This document shows positions 54,953 to 62,324 of a stretch of 64,000 nt of DNA, one piece after another. The notes below the pieces were generated by a model, which saw only the letters and a list, made by a program, of their open reading frames with translations, was not told the origin of the DNA and did not search any database. The position numbers were made by a program, and so were the translations under genes. Each line of letters begins with the position of its first letter. Position 1 is the first letter of the stretch. Source of the stretch: Betaproteobacteria bacterium (GTDB lineage Bacteria > Pseudomonadota > Gammaproteobacteria > Burkholderiales > SG8-39); contig SCTY01000057.1 of the NCBI GenBank assembly GCA_004297625.1, positions 1 through 64,000 on the forward strand, read 5' to 3'.

Positions 54953-56094
54953 ATCCGCTTCTGGAGAAGCTGCAGCCTTATCCGTTCGAGAAGCTGCGCG
55001 CGCTGCTCGCCGGCGTTACGCCGAATCCGCAGCTTGCGCCGATCAACCTCTCGATCGGCGAGCCGAAGCATCCGACGCCGGCGCTCGTGAAGGAGGCGCT
55101 CACCCGGGCGCTCGACGGGCTCGCGGTTTATCCGGCCACGGCCGGCCTTCCGCAGCTCAGACAAGCGATTGCGGCGTGGCTTGCGCGGCGCTACGGCATT
55201 TCCGCGCCCGACCCGGAAACGCAGGTGCTTCCGGTAAACGGCACCCGCGAAGCACTGTTCGCCTTCGCGCAGACGGTGTTGGCGCCAGGCGCGCGCGTCG
55301 TCTGTCCGAATCCGTTCTATCAAATCTACGAAGGTGCGGCGCTGCTGGCCGGCGCCACTCCCGCGTACGCACGTGATTTTCTCGAGTTCAAGGACTGGCA
55401 AGGGGTGCAGCTGCTCTACGCCTGCTCGCCGTCCAATCCGAGCGGTGCGGTGCTGGATCTCGCCGCATGGAAGCGGCTTTTCGAGCTCTCCGACCGGCAC
55501 GATTTCGTCATCGCCTCCGACGAGTGCTATTCCGAGATTTACTTTGACCGTGCTCCCCTCGGAGCGCTCGAGGCGGCACGCAAGCTCGGGCGGGACGACT
55601 ATCGACGGCTGGTGGTTTTCTCGAGCCTGTCGAAGCGCTCCAACTGCCCCGGCATGCGCTCGGGCTTCGCGGCAGGCGATGCCCGGCTGCTGAAGAAATT
55701 CCTGCTCTATCGCACTTACCACGGATCGGCGATGAGCCTGGCCGTACAGCACGCGTCGATCGCTGCCTGGAGCGACGAACGGCACGTGGAAGAAAATCGC
55801 CGGCTCTACGCGGAGAAATTCCGCGCGGCGCTGCCGCTCATCCGGCCGCCGTTGCGCGCCGGGATGCCGCAAGGAGGCTTTTACCTCTGGATGCACACGC
55901 CGATAGACGACACCGAGTTCGTACGCCGCCTGCACGCTGACTATAATGTGCTCGCGCTCCCTGGAAGTTATCTCGCCAGGGATGCGGAAGGCGGCAATCC
56001 CGGCAGGAACCACGTCCGCATCGCGCTCGTCGCGCCGCTCGCAGAATGCGTCGAGGCCATGCGGCGCATCGCGCAATTCGCCACCCGACTATGA
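54949..56094 (+). CDS. dapC: Succinyldiaminopimelate transaminase, probable CTG start
   Basis: 381 residues of PLP fold type I. NLSIGEPKHPTPALVKEAL, CSPSNPSGAVLDL, SDECYSEIYF and the PLP Lys in VVFSSLSKRSNCPGMRSGF. Converts N-succinyl-2-amino-6-ketopimelate to succinyl-DAP. The family N-terminus (x-N-P-L-L-E-K-L-Q-P-Y-P-F-E-K-L) begins at a CTG overlapping the queF stop (CTGA). The first standard start (GTG 55087) would remove the conserved S-I-G-E-P-K-H. Coupled to dapD by ATGA. Confidence 0.92.
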   Translation: MNPLLEKLQPYPFEKLRALLAGVTPNPQLAPINLSIGEPKHPTPALVKEALTRALDGLAVYPATAGLPQLRQAIAAWLARRYGISAPDPETQVLPVNGTREALFAFAQTVLAPGARVVCPNPFYQIYEGAALLAGATPAYARDFLEFKDWQGVQLLYACSPSNPSGAVLDLAAWKRLFELSDRHDFVIASDECYSEIYFDRAPLGALEAARKLGRDDYRRLVVFSSLSKRSNCPGMRSGFAAGDARLLKKFLLYRTYHGSAMSLAVQHASIAAWSDERHVEENRRLYAEKFRAALPLIRPPLRAGMPQGGFYLWMHTPIDDTEFVRRLHADYNVLALPGSYLARDAEGGNPGRNHVRIALVAPLAECVEAMRRIAQFATRL

Positions 56095-56885
56095 GACAAA
56101 TCATCGAACAAGCGTGGGAGAACCGCGCCGCCCTGACCCCTGGAAACGCGCCGCGCGCGCTGCGCGAGGCGGTCGAGGAAGTGATCGCCGGCCTGGACGC
56201 CGGTCGCCTGCGCGTCGCGGAGAAGACGTCGGCGGGCTGGGTGACGCACCAGTGGATCAAGATGGCGGTGCTGCTCTCCTTCCGTCTGGAAGACAACCGG
56301 CGCATGGAGGGCAGGTACTACGACAAGGTACCGCTGAAGTTCGAATCTTTCGACTTCGACAAAGGCGGATTCCGGGTCGTCCCGCCTGCCACAGTCCGGC
56401 GCGGCGCATTCATCGCAAAAAACGTGGTGCTGATGCCTTCGTACGTGAACATCGGCGCCTACGTCGACGAGGGCACGATGGTGGATACGTGGGCGACCGT
56501 CGGGTCTTGCGCGCAGATCGGCAGGAACGTCCATCTGTCCGGGGGCGTGGGCATCGGCGGAGTGCTCGAGCCGCTGCAGGCCAATCCGGTGATCATCGAG
56601 GACAACTGCTTCATCGGCGCGCGCTCGGAGGTGGTCGAGGGCGTCATCGTGGAAGAAAACAGCGTGATCTCGATGGGCGTGTTCCTCGGCCAGAGCACCC
56701 GCATCTACGACCGGGCAACGGGCGAAACGCTCTACGGCCGCGTTCCCGCCGGCTCGGTCGTGGTTTCGGGCAATTTGCCCTCGCCGGACGGTAGTTACGG
56801 CCTGTACTGTGCGGTGATTGTAAAAAAGGTGGATGCCCGGACCCGCGCCAAGACCAGCCTTAACGAGCTTCTCCGCGGGGACTAA
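56091..56885 (+). CDS. dapD: Tetrahydrodipicolinate N-succinyltransferase
   Basis: 264 residues. N-terminal helical domain, then hexapeptide beta-helix with MVDTWATVGSCAQIGRNVHL, SGGVGIGGVLEPLQ, IIEDNCFIGARSEVVEGVIV and GNLPSPDGSYGLYCAVIVKK. Succinylates tetrahydrodipicolinate in lysine/DAP synthesis. Start overlaps the dapC stop (ATGA). Confidence 0.97.
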   Translation: MRQIIEQAWENRAALTPGNAPRALREAVEEVIAGLDAGRLRVAEKTSAGWVTHQWIKMAVLLSFRLEDNRRMEGRYYDKVPLKFESFDFDKGGFRVVPPATVRRGAFIAKNVVLMPSYVNIGAYVDEGTMVDTWATVGSCAQIGRNVHLSGGVGIGGVLEPLQANPVIIEDNCFIGARSEVVEGVIVEENSVISMGVFLGQSTRIYDRATGETLYGRVPAGSVVVSGNLPSPDGSYGLYCAVIVKKVDARTRAKTSLNELLRGD

Positions 56886-56918
56886 ACTGAGGCAGAATCA
56901 CCGCAAGGGGGCGAATAC

Positions 56919-58121
56919 ATGTCCGCAATGAAGCGGCTGTTCCAGGTCATGGCCGACAAGAAGGCGTCGGACATCTTCCTTTCCGTGGGCGCGCCGATCA
57001 ACATCAAGATCAACGGCGTCGCCGTGCCGGTGAACCAGGCGATCATGACCGCCGACACCGTGCAGCAGCTGCTGTACGAGATTCTCACCGAGCGCCAGAT
57101 CAGGGAATACGAGGAAGAGATGGAGCTCAACACCTCCCTCGCCCTCGAAGGCATCGGCAGCTTCCGCATCAGCGCTTTCCGGCAGAAAGGCTCGCCGGCG
57201 GTGGTGGTGCGCTATATCCCGGCCACGGTGCCGGCGATCGACACGCTCGGCCTGCCGGACGTGATGAAGGAAGTCGTCATGCAGAAGCGCGGCTTGATCC
57301 TCATGGTCGGCGCTACCGGGTCGGGGAAATCCACCTCGCTCGCCTCCATGCTCGACTACCGCAACGAGCGCAAGACCGGGCACATCCTCACGCTCGAAGA
57401 TCCGGTCGAATTCATTTTCCAGAACAAGAAGTCCATCGTGAACCAGCGCGAGGTCGGCACGGATACCAAGGCCTTCGAGGTCGGGCTCAAGAACGCCCTG
57501 CGGCAGGCGCCGGACTGCATCCTGATCGGCGAGATCCGCGACAAGCCGACCATGGCGATGGCCCTCGCCTATGCGCAGTCCGGGCATCTCTGCCTCGCCA
57601 CGCTGCACGCGAACAACAGCTACCACGCGATGAACCGCATCATCAACTTCTATCCGCTCGAGAACCGGCCGAGCCTGCTGCTCGACCTGGCGGCGACGCT
57701 GCAGGCGGTGCTGTCGCAGCGCCTGGTGCGCACCAAGAGCGGCACGCGCATTCCGGCGGTCGAAGTGTTGCTTAACACGCGCCACATCGCCGAGCTGATC
57801 GAGAAGGGCGAGATCAGCGAGATCAAGGACGCGCTGGAGAAGAGCATGTCGCCGGGCTCGCAGACTTTCGAGCAATCGCTGTTCAGGCTCTTCATGGAAG
57901 GCAAGATCACGCAGGAAGAGGCGCTCGCGAACGCGGATTCGGCGACCAACATGCTGTGGCTCATCAACCAGGCCACCGCCGGCGAGCTCAGCATGTCGGG
58001 CGGCGGCGCTCCCGCGGCGGCCAAAGCGGCGCACGAGGCGGTCAAGGAAGAGAACAAGAAGAGCCTGCTCTCGTCGGGCGACACCTCGTTCCAAGACTTC
58101 AAGATCGACGCGAATGCCTGA
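56919..58121 (+). CDS. pilU: PilU-type twitching motility ATPase
   Basis: 400 residues. PilT-family N-domain (KKASDIFLSVGAPINIKING), Walker A GATGSGKSTSLASMLDYRN, Asp box ILTLEDPVEFIFQNKKS, Walker B ILIGEIRDKPTM, His box GHLCLATLHANNS. A longer acidic C-terminus than PilT and the VNQREVGTD loop fit PilU. Helper ATPase for type IV pilus retraction. No pilT in the window; it sits between dapD and dapE. The usual R-D-x-E-T-M reads R-D-K-P-T-M. Ribosome binding site AAGGGGG. Confidence 0.92.
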   Translation: MSAMKRLFQVMADKKASDIFLSVGAPINIKINGVAVPVNQAIMTADTVQQLLYEILTERQIREYEEEMELNTSLALEGIGSFRISAFRQKGSPAVVVRYIPATVPAIDTLGLPDVMKEVVMQKRGLILMVGATGSGKSTSLASMLDYRNERKTGHILTLEDPVEFIFQNKKSIVNQREVGTDTKAFEVGLKNALRQAPDCILIGEIRDKPTMAMALAYAQSGHLCLATLHANNSYHAMNRIINFYPLENRPSLLLDLAATLQAVLSQRLVRTKSGTRIPAVEVLLNTRHIAELIEKGEISEIKDALEKSMSPGSQTFEQSLFRLFMEGKITQEEALANADSATNMLWLINQATAGELSMSGGGAPAAAKAAHEAVKEENKKSLLSSGDTSFQDFKIDANA

Positions 58122-59247
58122 GGCGGGTGTTCTCGAACTCGCCAAGGACCTCATAGCCCGCAGATCCGTAACCCCCGAGGATGGGGGCTGTCAGACGCTG
58201 CTTGCGCGGCGTTTGAGCGCCGCCGGATTCCATTGCGAATCCATCGTATGCGGCGAAGTGTCCAATCTCTGGGCGCGGCGCGGCGCCGCCCGGCCGCTCG
58301 TTTGCTTTGCCGGCCATACCGACGTCGTGCCCCCGGGGCCGTTGTCGGAGTGGCGCTCGGACCCGTTCGTTCCTACGATCCGCGACGGGCGCCTTTACGG
58401 CCGCGGCGCCGCCGACATGAAGTCTTCCATCGCCGCTTTCGTCCTTGCTGCCGAAGCGTTCTCCGCCGAGCGGCCCGGCCATTCCGGTTCCATCGCCCTG
58501 CTCCTCACTTCCGATGAGGAAGGACCGTCGGTGGACGGCACGGTGCGCGTGGTCGAGCGCATGAAGGGGCGCGGGGAAACCATCGACTACTGCATCGTCG
58601 GCGAGCCGACATCGGTGCGCGCGTTCGGCGACATGATCAAGAATGGCAGGCGCGGCTCGCTGTCGGGCCGGTTGAAGGTGCGCGGCGTGCAGGCGCACAT
58701 CGCTTACCCGCATCTCGGCCGCAACCCGATCCACGACCTCGCGCCTGCGCTCGCCGAGCTCGCGGCGACGCAATGGGACCGGGGCAACGAGTTCTTCCCG
58801 CCCACCAGCTGGCAAGTGTCGAACATCCATGCAGGAACCGGGGCCGGAAACATCATTCCCGGATCGCTCGAGCTCGATTTCAATTTCCGCTACTCCAACG
58901 AGAGCAGCGACGAGTCGCTCCAGGCGCGCGTCGAAGAGGTGCTCAAGAAGCATGGCGTGGACTATTCGCTCGAATGGACGCTCGGCGGCAAGCCGTTCCT
59001 CACGCGGCCGGGAAAGCTGGTGGAAGTCGTCAGCTCGGCGATCAGAAAGCACACCGGGCTTGCTGCCGAGCTTTCGACCACGGGCGGCACCTCGGACGCG
59101 CGCTTCATCGCCGACATCTGCCCCGAGGTGGTCGAATTCGGGCCGGTGAACTCGAGCATCCACAAGCTCAACGAGCACATCGCGCTGGGCGAGCTCGAGA
59201 CGCTGTCGGCAATCTACCTCGATACGCTGCGCGCCCTGCTTCCGTGA
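58114..59247 (+). CDS. dapE: Succinyl-diaminopimelate desuccinylase
   Basis: 377 residues of the M20 family. Metal sites CFAGHTDVVPPGP (His), YGRGAADMKSSIAAFV (Asp), TSDEEGPSVDGT (Glu-Glu), IVGEPTS, and TTGGTSDARFI near the end. Releases LL-DAP from succinyl-DAP, completing the succinylase branch with dapC and dapD. Overlaps pilU by 8 nt. Confidence 0.97.
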   Translation: MPEAGVLELAKDLIARRSVTPEDGGCQTLLARRLSAAGFHCESIVCGEVSNLWARRGAARPLVCFAGHTDVVPPGPLSEWRSDPFVPTIRDGRLYGRGAADMKSSIAAFVLAAEAFSAERPGHSGSIALLLTSDEEGPSVDGTVRVVERMKGRGETIDYCIVGEPTSVRAFGDMIKNGRRGSLSGRLKVRGVQAHIAYPHLGRNPIHDLAPALAELAATQWDRGNEFFPPTSWQVSNIHAGTGAGNIIPGSLELDFNFRYSNESSDESLQARVEEVLKKHGVDYSLEWTLGGKPFLTRPGKLVEVVSSAIRKHTGLAAELSTTGGTSDARFIADICPEVVEFGPVNSSIHKLNEHIALGELETLSAIYLDTLRALLP

Positions 59248-60113
59248 ACCTCGGCGCGCTGATCCGGCAAACCGAGCGCCGGCTGCGCGCCGCGCGCCTG
59301 CACTACGGGCACGGCACCGATAACCCGCGCGACGAAGCGGCCTTTCTCGTGCTCCGCGGGCTGGGATTGCCGTTCGACGCGGATCTTGGCCGCGCTGCCG
59401 ATCCCGCGAAGGTCGAAGCGCTGGTTGAAGCGCGCATCAAGAAACGCATCCCCGCGGCGTATTTGCTGCACGAGGCGTGGCTCGCGGGCCTGCGCTTCCG
59501 CATCGACCGCCGCGTCATCGTGCCGCGCTCGCACATCGCGCAGCTCCTGGCCGAGCGCCTCCACCCGTGGCTCAGGCGCTCCCCGCACCGGATCCTCGAC
59601 CTTTGCACCGGCTCCGGTTGCCTCGCCATCCTCGCGGCGCGCGCTTTCCCGCGCGCGGAGGTGCACGCAAGCGATCTCTCGGCTGCCGCGCTCGCCGTGG
59701 CTCGCCGGAACGTGAACGAGTACGGCATGCGAAAGCGCATCCGGCTGATCCGCTCGGATCTCTTCGCCGCGCTGCGCGGCATGCGCTACGACCTCATCGT
59801 CAGCAATCCGCCTTACGTCGCTTCCTCCGAGATGCGCCGCCTGCCCGCGGAATACCGCTATGAGCCGGGCTTGGCGCTTGCGGCCGGCAAGGACGGCCTC
59901 GAGGTCGTGCGTCGCCTTCTCGCCGATGCGCCGGCCCATCTTTTCCCTTCCGGAAGGCTGGTCTGCGAGGTAGGCGGCGGCCGGAAGAACGTCGAGCGCG
60001 CCTTTCCCGCCATGCCCTTCCTGTGGCCAAAGGACGAGGTGTTCATTGCAGGGCGCGCCAGTATGGCGGCTGTTTCTCGAATGCCGTCCAGGCGCCGCTC
60101 AGCGCGCGGATAA
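59244..60113 (+). CDS. prmB: Ribosomal protein L3 glutamine methyltransferase PrmB
   Basis: 289 residues. SAM motif ILDLCTGSGCLAILAARAFP, catalytic NPPY in DLIVSNPPYVASSEM, RYEPGLALAAGKDGLEVVRR. IPAAYLLHEAWLAGLRFRID and VIVPRSHIAQLL fit PrmB rather than PrmC. Starts at GTG overlapping the dapE stop (GTGA). Its last 71 bases overlap the convergent CYTH-CHAD gene, giving a Ser/Arg-rich tail. Confidence 0.92.
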   Translation: MNLGALIRQTERRLRAARLHYGHGTDNPRDEAAFLVLRGLGLPFDADLGRAADPAKVEALVEARIKKRIPAAYLLHEAWLAGLRFRIDRRVIVPRSHIAQLLAERLHPWLRRSPHRILDLCTGSGCLAILAARAFPRAEVHASDLSAAALAVARRNVNEYGMRKRIRLIRSDLFAALRGMRYDLIVSNPPYVASSEMRRLPAEYRYEPGLALAAGKDGLEVVRRLLADAPAHLFPSGRLVCEVGGGRKNVERAFPAMPFLWPKDEVFIAGRASMAAVSRMPSRRRSARG

Positions 60114-61455
60114 GGCGAGCTTCGCGCACGTCGAAGACGCCGGGGTGACGCAGCGCCATCCCGGCGAGCAGCTTGCGCCCGACTGCGATGTCGTTCAGCT
60201 CGCCGAGCAGCTCCTGCAGCCCCCGCAGGCGCTTCAGGTAGTGCTCCACTGCGCGGTCCGGAAAGCAAGGCGCGAAAAATTCGCAGGCGTAGCGCAGCCT
60301 CTTCACCCGGATGCGCAGCTTGTGCCGCGGCTTCGCGCTCTTCCAGTCGACGGGCCGGCGCAGCTTGTGCCGCAGGCGCTCGAGCGAGCCCACGGCGAAG
60401 CGCTCGAGCGACTCGCCGCCGGGGCGCCACGGCTCCGAGTCCATCCAGCGCAGCGCACGAAGCACGAAAAGCCGGAACTCCTCCGACGCCGCCACCGAGC
60501 GTGCTTTGCGCGTCTCTGCATCGCTGCGCCGGCGCGCGCGCGCGATCAGGCGGCGATCGGCCTGCACTTCCGCCAGGCGCTGCACGAGCACGATCCAGTC
60601 GCGCGCCGGCCCGAGCGCTTTCATCAACCCGCGCAGGCCGTGCTTGAGCGGCTTCGCGTTTTGCACGACCGGTCCGAATGCGCGCAGCGCCGAGCGCAGC
60701 CGGCGCAAGCCGACCCGCATTTGGTGGAGGTACTCGGGATCGCACGAGTCGAGCACCCCTTGCGCATTTGCGCCGGCTTGCGCCAGTGCGGCAGTAAAGA
60801 TCGAGCCGAAGGCGGCGCCCGGCGAGGCGCTCGGATCAAGGGCGGGCGCGCGCCAGGTGCGCGGGGTACGTGGCAGATCCCGCGCGAGCCGGTAGCCGCG
60901 CTCGGCTTTGCTCTCGTAGGCGAGCGGCAGCGAGAGCTTTTCGGCGAAGCGCAACATCCCGCGAACCGATCCGGACTTGAGCTCGAGCTCCGCCTCGGCG
61001 ATCCGCTCGCGCCGCTCGCCGGACACAATGGCGCCGCGATCCACGCACAGCTCGGCGCGGCCGCCGTGCGGCAGCGCCACCTCGCCGGAATGGCGCACGA
61101 AGCGCGTCGCGAAAACCGGCCGCAGGCGGCGCGCGAGGGCCCCGAGGTCCAATCCCGTCGCCGCCTTGATCTCGTCGGCCGGGAAGGCGCGCAGGTCGAG
61201 GGCGCTCCGGCGCGCGGCGGTTTCCCACTCGGCGCGCGCGGCAAGGCCGGCATTGCCGGTCGATTCGCTCTTGAGCGTCTGCAGCCACCTCTTTCCGTCG
61301 CGCCGCAGGCGCAGGGCGATGCCGGCGCGGCGCAGGCGCTGCCCGGGCGTGTCGTAATAGACGCTGCTGACGCTGCGCCGCTCGGCGGCGAACCGCTTCA
61401 GCCGGGGCAGCGCCCGGCTCGTCAGTCGGAACTTGAGTTCCCGCTCGATGTGCAA
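60043..61455 (-). CDS. CYTH-CHAD domain protein (inorganic triphosphatase-like)
   Basis: 470 residues. N-terminal CYTH domain with the E-x-E-x-K-type start (HIERELKFRL), SSVYYDTPGQRLRRAGIALR and WLQTLKSE; C-terminal CHAD domain (about 215-460), Arg/His-rich, with DPEYLHQMRVGLRRLRSALR and KLRIRVKRLRYACEFF. Relatives (YgiF) hydrolyse tripolyphosphate, and CHAD binds polyphosphate. No clear operon partner; tRNA-His lies 7 nt before its start on the same strand. Confidence 0.9.
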   Translation of the reverse strand: MHIERELKFRLTSRALPRLKRFAAERRSVSSVYYDTPGQRLRRAGIALRLRRDGKRWLQTLKSESTGNAGLAARAEWETAARRSALDLRAFPADEIKAATGLDLGALARRLRPVFATRFVRHSGEVALPHGGRAELCVDRGAIVSGERRERIAEAELELKSGSVRGMLRFAEKLSLPLAYESKAERGYRLARDLPRTPRTWRAPALDPSASPGAAFGSIFTAALAQAGANAQGVLDSCDPEYLHQMRVGLRRLRSALRAFGPVVQNAKPLKHGLRGLMKALGPARDWIVLVQRLAEVQADRRLIARARRRSDAETRKARSVAASEEFRLFVLRALRWMDSEPWRPGGESLERFAVGSLERLRHKLRRPVDWKSAKPRHKLRIRVKRLRYACEFFAPCFPDRAVEHYLKRLRGLQELLGELNDIAVGRKLLAGMALRHPGVFDVREARLIRALSGAWTAFEKQPPYWRALQ

Positions 61456-61462
61456 GAGGGAT

Positions 61463-61538
61463 TGGGGTGACCGATGGGACTCGAACCCACAACAACCGGA
61501 ATCACAATCCGGGACTCTACCTTTGAGCTACGGTCACC
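61463..61538 (-). tRNA. tRNA-His (GTG)
   Basis: 76 bases including encoded CCA. G(-1) opposite C73, the tRNA-His identity pair, is present; anticodon GTG is in the loop of GGATTGTGATTCC; T-loop GTTCGAGTC. Third in a Pro-Arg-His array. Confidence 0.95.
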
Positions 61539-61559
61539 GTAGCCTTGCCAAACCTGTTC

Positions 61560-61636
61560 TGGCCTGCCCGGCGCGACTCGAACGCGCAACCCCCAGCTTA
61601 GAAGGCTGGTGCTCTATCCGGTTGAGCTACGGGCAG
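61560..61636 (-). tRNA. tRNA-Arg (TCT)
   Basis: 77 bases with encoded CCA. Acceptor CTGCCCG/CGGGCAG, anticodon loop CTTCTAA giving TCT, discriminator G, T-arm with GTTCGAGTC. Second in the array. Confidence 0.94.
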
Positions 61637-61652
61637 CCGGGCAGCCGTAACC

Positions 61653-61729
61653 TGGTCGGGGTGAGAGGATTTGAACCTCCGACATCTTGCTCCCAAAGCA
61701 AGCGCGCTACCAGGCTGCGCTACACCCCG
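61653..61729 (-). tRNA. tRNA-Pro (TGG)
   Basis: 77 bases with encoded CCA. Acceptor CGGGGTG/CACCCCG with discriminator A, anticodon loop TTTGGGA giving TGG, T-loop GTTCAAATC. First in the array. Confidence 0.95.
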
Positions 61730-61743
61730 CAAAAAGGCGTCAA

Positions 61744-61772
61744 ATGATACCCCCGGCACATTCAGTGGGCAA
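61744..61772 (-). promoter_or_regulatory. Promoter of the tRNA-Pro-Arg-His operon
   Basis: Minus-strand TTGCCC (61767-61772), 17-base spacer, TATCAT (61744-61749), 14 bases before the tRNA-Pro 5' end. Position and spacing fit a stable-RNA sigma-70 promoter. Confidence 0.65.
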
Positions 61773-61846
61773 TTTATTCGCTTGCTGCAAGGGGCTGTTT
61801 TCTGATACAAAGCTGCCTTTTCATTTGCCGGGGATCGGCTGGACGA

Positions 61847-62272
61847 ATGGCCGTAGAACTGACTAGAAAAAGCTTCACGCCCTATGTCGCCAAGAAGGGC
61901 GAGGAGTACATGAACGCGAAGCAGCGCTCGCACTTCCGCAAGATCCTCGAGACCCTCAAGGCCGAGCTCTCGGAGGAGATCGATCGCACCGTGCATACCA
62001 TGCAGGACGAGGCCACGGTGTTCGCGGACCCGAACGACCGCGCCAGCCAGGAGTCCGACATGGCGCTCGAGCTGCGCAACCGCGACCGGGAGCGCAAGCT
62101 CATCAAGAAGATCGACGAGACCATCGCGCGCATCGACGCCGACGAGTACGGCTACTGCGAAAGCTGCGGCGTCGAGATCGGGCTCAAGCGCCTCGAGGCG
62201 CGCCCCACCGCGACCCTGTGCATCGACTGCAAGACGCTCGACGAGCTGCGCGAGCGCCAGGTCGCGAAGTAA
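61847..62272 (+). CDS. dksA: RNA polymerase-binding transcription factor DksA
   Basis: 141 residues. Coiled-coil with the Asp-rich tip (DPNDRASQESDMALELRNRD), C4 zinc finger YGYCESCGVEIGLKRLEARP and LCIDCK. All four zinc cysteines are present. Works with ppGpp at rRNA and amino acid promoters. A later in-frame Met (residue 22) gives a shorter variant; the first is kept because relatives have an N-terminal leader of this length. Confidence 0.96.
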   Translation: MAVELTRKSFTPYVAKKGEEYMNAKQRSHFRKILETLKAELSEEIDRTVHTMQDEATVFADPNDRASQESDMALELRNRDRERKLIKKIDETIARIDADEYGYCESCGVEIGLKRLEARPTATLCIDCKTLDELRERQVAK

Positions 62273-62301
62273 GAACCACAACCCCCCGCTCGTAAACTCG
62301 C

Positions 62302-62321
62302 GACCCCCTTGTCAGGGGGTC
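62302..62321. terminator. Hairpin between convergent dksA and pnp
   Basis: Perfect 7-bp stem GACCCCC/GGGGGTC with a 6-base loop, 30 bases after dksA and 4 before the pnp stop. Without a clear T-run on either side, it may terminate or protect both transcripts. Confidence 0.5.
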
Positions 62322-62324
62322 ACG

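Noticed and set aside
61463..61729. tRNA cluster as an integration site
   Set aside because: No integrase and no repeated tRNA 3' end nearby; the order Pro-Arg-His is the normal chromosomal array.
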